A stretch of 64,000 bases of DNA. Origin: Tamarix chinensis. Taxonomy: Eukaryota; Streptophyta; Magnoliopsida; Caryophyllales; Tamaricaceae. The stretch spans positions 83,857,172 to 83,921,171 of the forward strand of contig CM060180.1 in NCBI GenBank assembly GCA_030549775.1. The letters are read 5' to 3'. Both the position numbers and the translations under genes were made by a program. This document shows, piece after piece, positions 51,536 to 62,967 of this stretch (positions within the stretch are counted from its first letter, which is position 1; every line of letters starts with the position of its first letter). The notes beneath the pieces were generated by a model, which was not told the origin of the DNA, did no database searches, and saw only the letters and a list, made by a program, of their open reading frames with translations.

Positions 51536-54229
51536 CTTACTAAAATGTCCCGAAAAATTCTAATATTAAATATTATATTTAAATGAGGTTTTATCATAAA
51601 GATTAATTAAATAAATTATTTGATTAAAATAAAAGGAAATTAATTAGGATAAATCAAGAATAAATTTATAAGTATTTTAATTAGGAGGAATTTGGGTATT
51701 TTAGCTAATTAAAGATTTTAATTTGGGAATTAATTAAATAAATTATGTTATTTATAATAAGAATGACAAAATAGTTTTAATTTAATAATAATTTTATAAA
51801 TAATTTAATTGGAGGAATTTAGGGTGTTTTGATAATTAAAATGGAATTTATGGAAAATATTTTAAATATCCTAATTTAGCCTAAAAAGGGATTTAAATAT
51901 TATTTTATTTAAATATTATTATTTTTGAATATTATAAATATTCAGATTAATTTAATTGACCCTAACCTAATTATTTTTCTCCTTTCCTTTTTCCCTTTTT
52001 CTTTTTCTTTCTTCCTTTTTCCTTTCCTTTTTCTTTCTTTTCTTTTTTTTTTCTTTTTCCTCTTCTTTTCGTCGATTGGGCCAACCGCGGCCCAGTTCCT
52101 TTTTTTTCTTTTCTTCTTCTTCTTCGGCACGACCCAGCCCGCGCCGTTGTCCTGCCTCCGCCCTCGACGCTGCGTTTCGTTCCGTGATACGCCCAAAGCG
52201 CGTCGTTTCATTTAAGCATTTCCTTACCTTTTTTCCGCCCCTCTCTGCGCGGCGTTCCGTCGCTCTTTTACTTGGGACGCAGCGTTTTATTTAAACGCCT
52301 ACCGCCCGCTCCCGAACCGCCCGGTTCTCCCCTTTTTCTTTTATTTCCCCAGCCGACCGGTCCGCCTCCCTTCCTTCTTCCTCCTTCCTCCTCCGTCGAC
52401 GCTGCTGCATCTTCGACCCCGTCAATGGCATCTCCGGTTACGATGAATAATACCGGTCGTTTCTTGTCTCATTGCCTTCCTCTTAACTCCAGGAATAAAT
52501 TAGAATAATTATTTGACGTTAACTCTCGCCCGTTTCTCCTCCCCAACCTCTCGAAATTTCGAGCAAACCAAACGATGGCCCGACCGTTTTCTGCCACCGG
52601 CCACCCAAATTCTTGCATTTAAAACTTTCATGTCGACCTCTAGCTCCTCATTATCCATTCCAACATCTATAAATAGCCTGATTGTAGGAGTTGTGGAATA
52701 TTCTTCTTCCCCGAAACCCTCAGCCCGAGCTGCCGCCACCCCAACTTCAGACGCCTCTTCCACCACCTTCAGCCAACCTCAGCGCCACCGAAACATTCCA
52801 TTCTCTTCCCTGAAAGTTCCTCTCGTTAACCAAACTATTTTCACCTCTCGATTCTTCTTGTACGAGCCTCAATAATCATGCAAAGTTGGATGCTCGTTTC
52901 GCCGGAATTTTGACCCCGAAATCTTAAAGCACCGTCCTTCGCCGTTCTCCGCCACCTTTGGCTGCACCACCACCATCATTTTGTCCCTCTCCTCCTGGGA
53001 AACAATAAACACCTCTTATATCACCTCAATTCTCCCTATCTTTTTCCCAACATCCATCTTTCTCTTTGTTCTTCTAATTTTCCGGCCACCGCCGCCGTGA
53101 ACCACCGCCGGTGCCACCTATCCCCACCAGCTTAAGGTTTAACCCTACACCCTCTCAACCATTTTCCATATTATTATAAGCCTTGATTTAATTTATTTCA
53201 ATTATTTGCATATAATTACCATTATTATTATTCTTAATATTTATATTCTTAATATGTTTTATTATTATTTGATGAGAAATTTTATGCTGAATTGTACTTG
53301 CAGGGTGGAGAGTGGTAATAAAACAATTTTATTGTTAGTTTCAAAGTTTAAGTTATTAATTGAATTATTATAGGATTATTATCATTCTTCTTCTTATTAT
53401 TATTATTAATATTATAATTATTAGAATAATTATTATTAACATTTTATTATTTATTCTAGAAAATATTAGGCCCTAATTTTGTATTAACATTTGCACTTAT
53501 TTATTTGAGTATTATTATTTCTACTGTTCTTATAACCATTAATAATAATATTATCATTATCGTTATTATTTCAATATTATTATATATGTTATTAATTTTA
53601 TTATTAATATTAAATAAATGGTAAGTCTTTAGTTATTTTAATACTTATTTGTTATTGTTATTATTATCATTATTATTATTATTATTATTGTTATTATTAT
53701 TTATATTCTCATTGATATTAGTTTTATTATCCTTGATATTATTATATTAGTATCATTATTATTATTAGGGTAAAGTCTTGAATCCTATATTATCAAGGTT
53801 TATAATATCTCTATTATTTTTATGTCTTTAGCAAAGTTAGAATTTTGTTGAGGTTATTATTTGGTCAAAGCTCTAAGGAGGCGTAGGAACGTGCTCCAAG
53901 ACCGGTGTCATTTCAGGTAAGGGGTGCTAAGGCCTTTTATGTGCTAATATGCATTGTGTGATTCATATGCTATGCATTCTATGTTTATGATTATTAATTA
54001 TGCCGTATATGATATGACGTGGAGTTGAAGTATGTTTTCGTATGGCATGTGTAATATTTGTGTATGACCCTGTAAGACATGCATGTGAGGATGTTGATAT
54101 GATTTTATGTGGGAGAAAGGATGAAAAAGGAGGATGGAGAAAGAAGTTGATTAAGGGATGTGAGTTGACCTAAGTATCCCATTGATTCATGAGTAAAGGA
54201 AAAAAATGGAGAATTTTAGGGTTTCGTGT

Positions 54230-54840
54230 GTGAGAATCTGATTTATGATTTTTGAGGTTTTGTATGGAGAATATAATTTATGGTTTTATATGGGGAAGTT
54301 TAATTCATGGTTTTGTATGGTTTTGTGGGAGACAATATAATTTATGATGTTATATGGGGAAATTGAATTTATGGTTTGTTAGGGAGAATCTAATTTAAGA
54401 CGTTATTTGGGGAGAATGTAATTTATGACATTATATGGGAGAACCTAATTTATGATTTGATTGGGAGAATCTAATTTATGATTTGTTTGGGGGAATCCAA
54501 TTAATACAAATTATGGTTTTGCTTGGGAGATTCTAATTTATGATTTTATGTGGGAGAATCTAACTTATAGTCTTGTATGTGAGAATATAATTTGTGGTTA
54601 TAAAAGGGGAGAATCTAATCAATTGTATTATGTGGAAAAATCTTTGGGTTTTATATGATTTGAATCTTTGTGTTGGTATGGATTGAATTTAGGGTTTTGT
54701 GTGAATGAATCTTTGGGTTGTATATGGTTTGAATCTAGGGTTTGGTATGAATGAATCTTTGGGTTATGTGGATTGAATTTAGGGTTTTTTATGATGATAT
54801 TTTGGGTTTTACATAATGGTTAATGTTTGCATGGTTGAAA
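54230..54840 (+). repeat. Diverged tandem repeats inside the LTR
   Basis: About 14 units of roughly 28-35 bp with a GGGAGAATCTAATTTATG core (54230-54625), followed by about four units of roughly 55-60 bp with GAATCTTTGGGTT...GAATTTAGGGTTT (54640-54800). The motif order is regular, but spacing drifts. Confidence 0.75.
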
Positions 54841-55535
54841 TTAGGGTTTCACATGGAATTTTAGGGTTTGCATGAAAAAGGTTCGAAGGTTTGTATGGGG
54901 AGATTAATGTCTGCATGGGTATGAAATTTACGTGTGGAAAGTTAATTTGGGATGTAAGGAAGGTAATGTAAGTGTTGTTTGGGTGTTTGAGCACTTGGGA
55001 TGAAAAATAGCACGTGGAGCAAATTAAGGGTACGGAGGAGATTGAATTAGGGTCTGGAATGATTAATTGTGGTTTGTTGTGGTTAATTAAGGTTTGGAAT
55101 GGCTAATTATGGTTGTTATGGTTAAATAAGGTTTGGAGTGGTTAATTATGGTTTGTGGTGGTTGATTAGGGTTTGATGTGGCTGCTGAAGGTTTTTGTTG
55201 TAGCATGTGTGTTTGGTGATTAAGGTGTAATTATGAGAATGGAATCGATGATTTGTGATGTGTGGAGTGTTAAAATGATTTGGGTGATGTGAGGTGGAGT
55301 AAGAGGGGATGTTAAGGCCTAAATTAGGGTTTCGGGATAAAACCCTAGAGTGAGATGTGAAATAGAATTGGAGGATAAGTGTAAAGGGAGTGATCCATGC
55401 ATGTCTAGGGTTTGGTGGTAGCATATGTGTATGTGGTGATTAAAGATGATGATGAATATGGAATTTATGATTTATGATTCGTGCATGTCCATGGTGAAAG
55501 CCTTTGAATAAGATATTTAAGACACCAATCTTTTA

Positions 55536-55925
55536 AAGTGGAAGATTATTGAGCCGAGTCCAAACCGATCCATCGGTCAGGAATAGTGGTTAGGACGCGT
55601 AGTCCTATGTGCGACCGATCCATCGGTTATAATAGTGGTTAGGACATGAGGTCCTATATGTGACCGGCCCACCGGTAATAATAGTGGGGTGACTCGAGCT
55701 CAATAGACACAAACCAAAATCGTTAAAGCTCTTAAAAGATACTAATTACTTACAGTGGAACACCATGTGAGCAGGAACCAAACCGATCCACCGGTCAAGA
55801 ATAGTGGTGTGGACTTTGTCCCGCAAGTGACCGGTCCACCGGCGAATAATAGTGGTGTGGACTTTGTCCAGCAAGTGACCGGCCCACCGACAATAATAGT
55901 GGGGTGTTCCTGTACTTACATGGAT
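55536..55925 (+). repeat. Two-block AATAGTGG array with ACCGGTCCACCGGT palindromes
   Basis: Block 1: three units near 55575, 55612 and 55660, each a dyad (ACCGATCCATCGGT or ACCGGCCCACCGGT) followed by AATAGTGG. Then a header AGATACTAATTACTTACAGTGG at 55738, and block 2 with three units near 55785, 55830 and 55875. The third unit of each block ends AATAGTGGGGTG. Confidence 0.85.
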
Positions 55926-56120
55926 TGATAAAAGGCATGGTGTGAATTGGATTCTACTAAGAGATTAATTAAACAGTTAATCTGGATTATTCATGGGCCT
56001 TTGTACGTTTACCTGAATTGTTTCATATACCTTTATGTTGTTATGTTGGATTATGCCCTGTTATTATTATGCATGATTTTATGTGCTTATGTGTTGGCCT
56101 TAGTGCTCGGTTACCTTACT

Positions 56121-56137
56121 CAGTACGTAGCGTACTG
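56121..56137 (+). other. CAGTACG-TAG-CGTACTG hairpin
   Basis: A perfect 7-bp stem with a 3-base loop, followed 14 bases later by GGGTGCTGCTCATTCCCACG. Versions of this module are present in the LTR at 745-763 and, on the minus strand, at 63398-63414. Confidence 0.7.
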
Positions 56138-56610
56138 ATCACCCTTTTTATGGGTGCTGCTCATTCCCACGAGTAGTATGCCCTTCTGGTTTGTGCAGGT
56201 GGGCGAGACATCAGTCTGGGCTGAGTGTTGAGCATGTTTGGTTCAAGTTCGAGAGAGTTGTGGCCGTATTTCAGTCTTTATGTAATTTGATTTCCTGCTG
56301 TTATTTCTTTGTATTGAAGTAATTATCCTCTTTGATTTCGCACTCTGATTTCTATTTTATTACGTTTATAAACGTTTATGCGTACTCTGATTTTAAGGTA
56401 TGATCTTTCGAGTTCTTTTATGAACTATTGATTTGAATTTAATGTAAAGCTTTTCTTTAGCCTTAGCACTTGGTATTGGAACGGTCAGAGAGAACCGGTC
56501 TAGTACTAAGTGTGGCGGTAACATTTCCAAAATTCACGGGTTTTAAGTATTTCTATTATAATTGCTTCCACTTAAAAAAAAAGTAGTGAATTTTAGGGTG
56601 TTACACTTAC

Positions 56611-56665
56611 TGTGGTCATGAACCAAGACTAAGCAAATGAGCAGGACATCAAGCCTAAGAAGAGG
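56611..56665 (-). pseudogene. Short piece of Ale-like gag/protease between two solo LTRs
   Basis: The 55 or so bases between the target duplications CTTAC (56606-56610) and TAGGG (56666-56670) belong to the copia element and join 51535 to 61313 once the LTRs are removed. They are too short and decayed to carry a motif. Confidence 0.7.
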
Positions 56666-58891
56666 TAGGGTGTAATCCCCCAAAATTTTAAAAAGCCTAT
56701 AACTTAATAAATACCTTTTATTTGAAATAAATTAGCTTTTAAAATTATTTAGTTTAATTATTTTATGGATTTTTAAGTATATAAATTTGGATAGGGGTAT
56801 TTAATAAATTAAAAATAAATATTTTGTTATTTTATCATATATTTTTATTTAAGTAATTTCCCAAACTAATATTTTACTAAAATTATCCTTTTTGAAATAA
56901 TATATTAAATTATATTGAATTAAATTATTAAATTCAATAATTTATCAAAAATTTTACATTTTATTACTTTCTAAATTAAATTAAATTATTTTTCTCTATT
57001 TTCCCTTTTTCCTTCTTTTTCCCTTTTCTTTTCCTTCTCCTTTCTCTCCTTTTTCTTCTTTCTTTTTCTTTTCTTTCTGGCCGCCACACCAGGCCAGCCC
57101 TCCCCTCCTTGCGCATCTGGGTTGTTGGCCCATTCTCCCACCCCACACGCACAGCTTGACTAACCCAGGCCCCTCCCTTCTTTCTTTTCCTTTTCCCTAG
57201 ACCGGGTCAACCCGCTCGCTCTTCTTTTCCTAACGTTGGTCCGCTCGCACCCCTTTCCCCTTCCTTCTTCTTTGACCTCTACGCTCGACCAACTGCATGT
57301 CTCGACGCCATGCCCGACCACCGAGATGCCTGCAAATCCTCACTGCCACCACCTACTACCACTACAGCCCTCTCTCACGTCATTTTCTTCCCATTCTTGG
57401 TCCCGGCCAGCCCTGCAAACCAGCCCCCACGCCCTATTTTTTCCCCTCTTCGTCACCTTCTCCCTATTACCCTACAACACCCTGCCACCCTAAACACTGT
57501 CGCCGATCAGCCACCAATCCACCTACCCTGCCTCTTATTTTTCTTCTCCCCTTCATCCTTTTTTCTGCCCCATATTCTCGAGCCCTTATTCCCCCCGATC
57601 TCCTCTTCTCTCTCATTTTCTTCATCTACCATTTTCACCCTTGTTTTTGCAACACCAGCTCCTCCGCCGCTTCCTCCGCTTAACCAACCGTCGGCATCAC
57701 CTTCTGCCACCACCTTCTACCGCCCTAAACCACCACACCACCCCTCAAGCCACCCTACAACCCCTTCTTCCACCCCACCTATTTTTCTCTCCATCTTCCC
57801 CCTCTCGGTAGTCCTCTTGTAACACCACCGATCACCGCCTTCCGACCACCTATGCCGCCACCCAAACCACCATCCAACTCCCTACAACCCCCTCTACCAC
57901 CCCCAATCCTATATTGCCCGAAAACACCACCCAAAGGCCTTCATTTTCTCTCCCCATTTTTCTTCCTCATCAGCCTTCCATTTCGACCTCACTTCGGCCG
58001 CCACATTTGCAACCTCACTGCTGTCGCCTCCGCCGCCTTTGGCCGCCGTGAACCCATCCCCGACAACCACCTATACCCCTCTTCACTCCTGCACCATTCC
58101 CTTGCCTTAAATCTTCCCCCATCTACCTTCTTTTCTAGCCTAAAGATCCCAACCCAAAAACACCCCTTCCACCTCTTCTCCATGCAACCTTCGAGTCTCC
58201 CCCTTTTTATTTTTGCATGTAGCTCATGCTGCATAAGCAGGATGAGTTGCTGTATTTATTGGTCATCTTTATTAATAAATTTAAGGTATGATAATATTTA
58301 AATTAATTATTTCCTTAAATAAAATGTATAAAGTCTTATGTTTTGATTTTCTTATTTCTAATATAATAAATATTGATATTATTTTTAGGTATTGGTTTTG
58401 CTAATCAAAGCTTGAATCTTTAACCGAAATACCAGTAAGATTCAATTTTGCAGGAATTAAGGTAATCGTTAAATCTCACTTAAACACATGGATTAACGTA
58501 TGTCAGCATATTAGGCATTTCTAATGTGTGTTATGCTTGATATATGTTGTTTAATATATTATATGTTGTTTCTTTTGTTGGTTGATAAAAGGAAGCATGG
58601 TGGGTTACATGATATGTATGGAAATATTATTTAAGATAAGAGTTTGGTGATTAATGAAAATGCTAAGTATTATCCATGTTGTTTTATGCTATTGTGATAT
58701 TTAATGCATGGTTGATATTTTGTGGGCCTTAAGGGTATTTTAATAATGTATCTTGTACAAGAATATGGCCTAATATATATATGGGTGCTAATAAATATTA
58801 TATTAATTATAAGAGTTGTGGATAAGGTGTTAATATTAATATTTTATGTAGTAATAATGATAATTTAATATAAGTGGAGTAATAAGGGGTA

Positions 58892-59403
58892 AAATGGTAA
58901 ATTTATAAGTAGAAGGATAAATTGGTAATTTTGGAAGTGAGAGGGAAAACGGTAAATTTGTGATAAAAGAGTAAAATAGTAATTTTTTGATAAAAGGATA
59001 AATTGGTAATTTTGTAACAAAAGGGCAAATTGGTCATCTTGTAATAAAAGGGCAATTTGGTAATTTTGTAATGAAAGGGAAATTTGGTAATTTTTTAATA
59101 AAAGGTAATTTGGTAATTTTGTAACAAAAGGGCAATTTGGTAATTTTGTAATAAAGGGGAAAATTGGTAATTTTGTAATAAAATGGCAGTTTGGTAATTT
59201 TATAATAAAAGGGTAATTTGATAATTTAATAATGGAGGAAGTAAAATGGTAAATATGATAAATGTGAAGGGTAATTTGATAATTTAACCAACTAAAGGGG
59301 TAATTTGATAATTAGGATAATGAGAAAGGGTAATTTGGTAATTTGATCAACTAAAGGGTAATTTGTTAATTATAATAAATAAAAGGGTAAAGAGGTAATC
59401 TAA
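58892..59403 (+). repeat. 27-bp tandem repeat, about 17 units
   Basis: Units of GGTAATTTTGTAATAAAAGG type followed by GCAATTT. The best-conserved run is 58998-59216, where the 27-bp period is nearly exact; edges are diverged and partly expanded. Stops occur in all frames, so it is not coding. It sits at the same place in its LTR as the 54230-54840 repeats do in theirs, but the sequences differ. Confidence 0.85.
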
Positions 59404-60183
59404 CCATCTAAATGGGAGATGTATTAAGTGTAAAAATTTTAAAGGGTGTTTAGTGGCCTAACATATGTGAAAGATTGCTCGGTAACCTAAACCGAGTAAG
59501 GTTGTGGCTAAAGCCGAATGTGTGATATGCTGCATGCCTTGGGTACCCTATATAATTATATATCATATTCTATATGTTATTATCTTAATTGCTTCATGTG
59601 TGGTACAGCTTGGAATAGAGCTATGTTCATGTGCCCCTTTTGGTATGGCTAATATGGATATGTCGTATTTTATGATGTGACGTGATGTGACCCTCTAGGA
59701 CATGCATGCTAGGATGTTTAATAACAGGATATGGGGTGAAAGGCATGAAAAAGAGAAATAGGAGAGAAAGATAACCAAGGGGAAGTAAGTTGGCTATTGT
59801 AAGTAAGAATTTCCTAAGTAATTCACGACCCATGAGTGGTGAAAAGAGAGGGGAGACATAAGTAAAATGAAAGAGTGGGAGAAACCAGGGTTTAGGAGGA
59901 AACCCTATCTGAGAGGTGGAAAAGAAAAAGATAATGAGTGGGGAAGAAAGTGAGGGTTAGATCTAAAGGTCATGACGGGTGGAGTGTTGAGATACTTTGA
60001 GATGCGTAAGGTAGAGAAGGATGGGCCACATAGGCCCAGATTAGGGTTTTGGTGAAACCCTAGGGTAAGGTGGGACGAGTTACGATGTGAAGAAGTCTCA
60101 AGATATGGGATGTGCCCTCCTGGGAGGATAAGTGTGGATATAGTTAGTCATGCTTGTCAAGGGTGAAAAACTTTTGATTAAGA

Positions 60184-60580
60184 TACGTTTAAGACACTAA
60201 TCACTTATAGAGAAAGATGTTGAGCCGGACCCAAACCGGTCCACCAGCGAATAATAGTGGCTAGGGCCGGGGTGCCCTACATGACCGGTCCACCGACGAA
60301 TAATAGTGGCAGGGCATGTACCCTCGTGACCGTTCCACCGGCTATAATAGTGGGGGATTCTGTGCTCAACAAACCAAACGTAAAAACAATAATACACGGG
60401 GAAGATACTAATTACTTACAGTGGAACACCTTGTGAGTCGAGGCCAGACTGGTCAACTAGTGAATAATAGTGGCAGGGTATATTACCCTCATGATCGGTC
60501 CACAAGCTAAATAAAATAGTGGTAGGACATGTACCCTTGTGACCGTTCCACCGGTTATAATAGTGGGGTTCTTGCACTCA
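60184..60580 (+). repeat. Two-block AATAGTGG array
   Basis: Block 1 header at about 60184-60210, then units near 60233, 60283 and 60329 (ACCGGTCCACC..AATAATAGTGG type). Header AGATACTAATTACTTACAGTGG at 60402, then units near 60450, 60495 and 60540; the last unit of each block has GTGGGG. Organised exactly as at 55536-55925. Confidence 0.85.
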
Positions 60581-61312
60581 CAGGGACATGTATAATCCGA
60601 GATGATTGATTAATGATGGACTAATGGCCTTAAGGCCCAAAAGTATTGATTGATAATTATGGCCCATTAACATTTGGTTAACTTATCAAGTATGTAAATG
60701 GATGAAAGTGAATGTTTTGTACACACTGTTAATATTTGATTGACTCGTTGAATATGCGAATGTATGGACCTGAATGTTATATTTACACATGTCGTTATGT
60801 ATGGATTCAGCAGTGTATCATGTATTACATTGCGGACCTATTTTTCAGTGTGTATTTAAAGGGTTACTCAATACCGTAGTACTGAAGGGTTCCATTCGTG
60901 GGGCCCCTGCCTATTCAATGGGCAAAACCCCTTACAGGTTGTATTCGGTGTTATTCAAGTAGACCTCGGGAAAGAGCGTAAGGAACTATCCGGAATTGTT
61001 AGGATTTTAATATGCCTCTTTTAAACTCATAAATTCAATGTATTTGATGTTTTGTAACCACCACTTGGTGGATTATATTCTTATACAATGTTTACTTGAG
61101 CTACTCTTATTTTAATTTGTTTAAATTTCTCGTAAATTGTGTTTTACTCTCTTAGCCTTAGCACTTGGTATTGGAACGGTAGGAGTGAACCAGTCTGGTA
61201 TTAAGTGTGGCGGTAATATCCCCAAAGTTCATGGTTTATTAATTTGATTCCGCTAACTTTCTTTTAATTAACAAAATTTTTCAATAGTGAATTTTGGGGG
61301 TGTTATATAGGG

Positions 61313-62380
61313 CACCAGTATAGAGGAGTAACCCACGGTGGTTGTGGTGGCCAGTACCCCTATAGTGGGTACATGGTTCATTGTTTTTGTGGTTGCTACG
61401 ACCATTGGCACTGCTGGTGCTGATGGTTCCCACTGCCTTCACTACCATGACAGCTACTACCACAACCATGACCCCTGCCACTGCCAATTCTATTTTAGTT
61501 GTTGTGGTTGTTGTTTTTCCCATGTTTTGACCAAAATTTTGGAGGTCAAGTGAGATCCAAAATTTGAGCCCATAGAGTCCTCATTGGAATTTTTGGAGGT
61601 GTAGAGGCCAGTACCACTAGAATTTGTGACAGTTGAGGCTTGCTTAGCCTTGCAGGTGTCTATGAGAATAAGCCTCTAATGACCTCATAAAATGGAGGCA
61701 AAATATTACTTTGTTGAATGAATGTAGCAACACCATCATAATTTTCATTCATATTCACAATTATTTGAAGGACTAATAGTTTATTCGAGAATGGTGCACC
61801 AACAGTTGAGAGTTGATTGATAAGCATTTTGATTTATTATCATTAGGCTAACACATTTAGGAAATCATCCATATGGATGTAAGTGAATTGATTCTCAAGA
61901 TAAATTACATGTAAATTCATGTTATCTTGAAATATATTTTGCAATCGCTCCCCTGTTTGTTATGTATTTGAAAATGGCTCCAAGATGGTGTGCAAATGAT
62001 CGTTCGATATCGTACCATAAATCAATTGATTGAGTATGGCATCTAAGCATGACCATAACTTAGTATCAATTGTGATAGCCTTATCCTTCACTGTTTCAGC
62101 TAGCTTTTTCTTTGGTGGGATGATGTGTCAATTACATTGTATACAGGACAATGGATTTTAAACAACTTTATCTGAGGAAAGTATTGTCCTTTTTCCATCT
62201 CAAGAGTAACAAAGATGAATTTATTAACGTTGTTCACTGCAAGAGCAGGGTGAAAAGCTGATTTTTTTTGCCACTAATAGAAGAATCAAGGAGGATAGAA
62301 GGTGGGGAGACTAACGAGGAAGAAGGAAAATAGTAGTGACAAGGTAGAGGAAGAGGGTATAACTAGGGTTAAATGCTAGG
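61313..62380 (-). pseudogene. Ale-like copia gag
   Basis: On the minus strand, downstream of the PBS, translation in pieces gives a UBN2-type gag: a KLWDSMLNQLIYGTI-like stretch near 62050-62000, DHLHTILEPFSNT, then NMNLHVIYLENQF near 61920. A Gly/Thr/Val-rich linker follows, then a weak zinc-knuckle remnant, CTHYRGTGHH (about 61410-61380). Capsid-forming in intact elements. Stops and frame changes are frequent. The C-terminal end is interrupted by the solo LTR at 61307. Confidence 0.75.
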
Positions 62381-62392
62381 TCTCTAATACCA
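62381..62392 (-). other. Copia primer binding site (initiator tRNA-Met type)
   Basis: On the minus strand TGGTATTAGAGA, two changes from TGGTATCAGAGC, immediately next to the LTR. Confidence 0.8.
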
Positions 62393-62560
62393 TGAAGGAA
62401 TTATCTTATGTGCCTAATCTCATTCCTTGAGTTCAGTTTTATACAACTTTCACAAAGCTAGAATACAGGCTATAATTATGGAAATTAACTAATGATATAC
62501 ATTGAGAATATTTATATTCTAAATACAAGAGATATATAAGATTATGTACGCAATCTATCA
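62393..62560 (-). repeat. Ale-like 5' LTR
   Basis: Pairs with 48119-48286: same 168-bp length and same ends (TGAAGGAATTATC...CTATCA on plus), about 86% identical by hand count. Confidence 0.88.
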
Positions 62561-62967
62561 AAAATTATATAGAATCACCCACCATGACAAACAATTAATC
62601 CAAATATCAATATGAAGTTAAAACTATCAATCAAACTATAAAACCAATTTCAAATAAAGTAATTAAATATTCCTCAAACTTTGTTAATAAAATTAAGGAA
62701 TTAGATTTTGAAAACAAGAATTATTACATCATTACCTCCTATAAAAATAACTTTGTACCCAAAGCTTAGCAGACAAAATAACCACTTATCGGCCAAAAAA
62801 AATTGATGGAAACTTTGCTAGAAAAGAAACAAGTCAAAGTTAAACTGAAGATAATGCATCAATGGTCAACCAAACAAAATAAAACATAACTTAACCAAAA
62901 TAAGTAAATTAGAGTTAAATAGAGAAAAGCAAATCATAATGTAACAAACAAGATACAATGGAATTTA
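62561..62967. other. No recognisable feature
   Basis: AT-rich right flank of the Ale-like element; no frames or repeats of note. Confidence 0.4.

Larger units (their letters stand above)
51541..56605 (+). mobile_element. Gypsy-type solo LTR, 5065 bp, CTTAC duplication
   Basis: It begins TAAAATGTCCCGAAAAATTC (the TG has decayed) and ends TTTTAGGGTGTTACA at 56605. CTTAC is perfect at 51536-51540 and 56606-56610, and copia gag/protease sequence continues across it. Inside, in order: AT-rich 400 bp; pyrimidine tract (51970-52075); GC-rich zone (52080-53150); ATT-rich zone (53160-53770); tandem repeats (54230-54840); AATAGTGG array (55536-55925); CAGTACG-TAG-CGTACTG hairpin (56121-56137); a CACTTGGTATTGGAACGGT segment (56465-56485). 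No coding potential beyond open frames caused by GC-rich composition (52513-52875). Confidence 0.92.
56671..61307 (+). mobile_element. Gypsy-type solo LTR, 4637 bp, TAGGG duplication
   Basis: It begins TGTAATCCCCCAAAATTTT and ends GGGGGTGTTATA at 61307 (last dinucleotide TA for CA). TAGGG is perfect at 56666-56670 and 61308-61312. It has the same module order as 51541-56605: AT-rich start, pyrimidine tract (56990-57075), GC-rich C-run zone (57080-58240), tandem repeats (58892-59403), AATAGTGG array (60184-60580), and the CACTTGGTATTGGAACGGT segment (61165-61183). The hairpin module is decayed (ACCGTAGTACTG, about 60870). The long Pro/Ser-rich frames at 57236-58301 overlap in several frames and strands and reflect composition. 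Confidence 0.93.
48119..62560 (-). mobile_element. Ale-like Ty1/copia element (minus strand) with two nested LTR insertions
   Basis: Two 168-bp LTRs (48119-48286, 62393-62560) enclose a copia internal region read right to left: PBS 62381-62392, gag 62380-61313, protease/integrase/RT/RNase H 51535-48400. Removing the two inserted solo LTRs and one copy of each target duplication leaves about 4730 bp, the normal size for Ale elements, whose LTRs are very short. By hand I count about 23 differences in 168 LTR bases, so the element is old. No matching target duplication was found (ATGAA left, AAAAT right). Confidence 0.88.

Noticed and set aside
51942..52211. Lys/Arg-rich minus-strand frame of 89 aa
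   Set aside because: Complement of the pyrimidine tract near the start of a solo LTR.
57236..58301. Several Pro/Ser-rich frames of up to 170 aa inside the LTR at 56671-61307
   Set aside because: They overlap in multiple frames and both strands. The zone is C-rich and poor in stop codons, and no domain is recognisable.
48114..62565. Target duplication for the Ale-like element
   Set aside because: Left ATGAA and right AAAAT do not match. A shared AAAATTATA string nearby is too AT-rich and wrongly placed to count.
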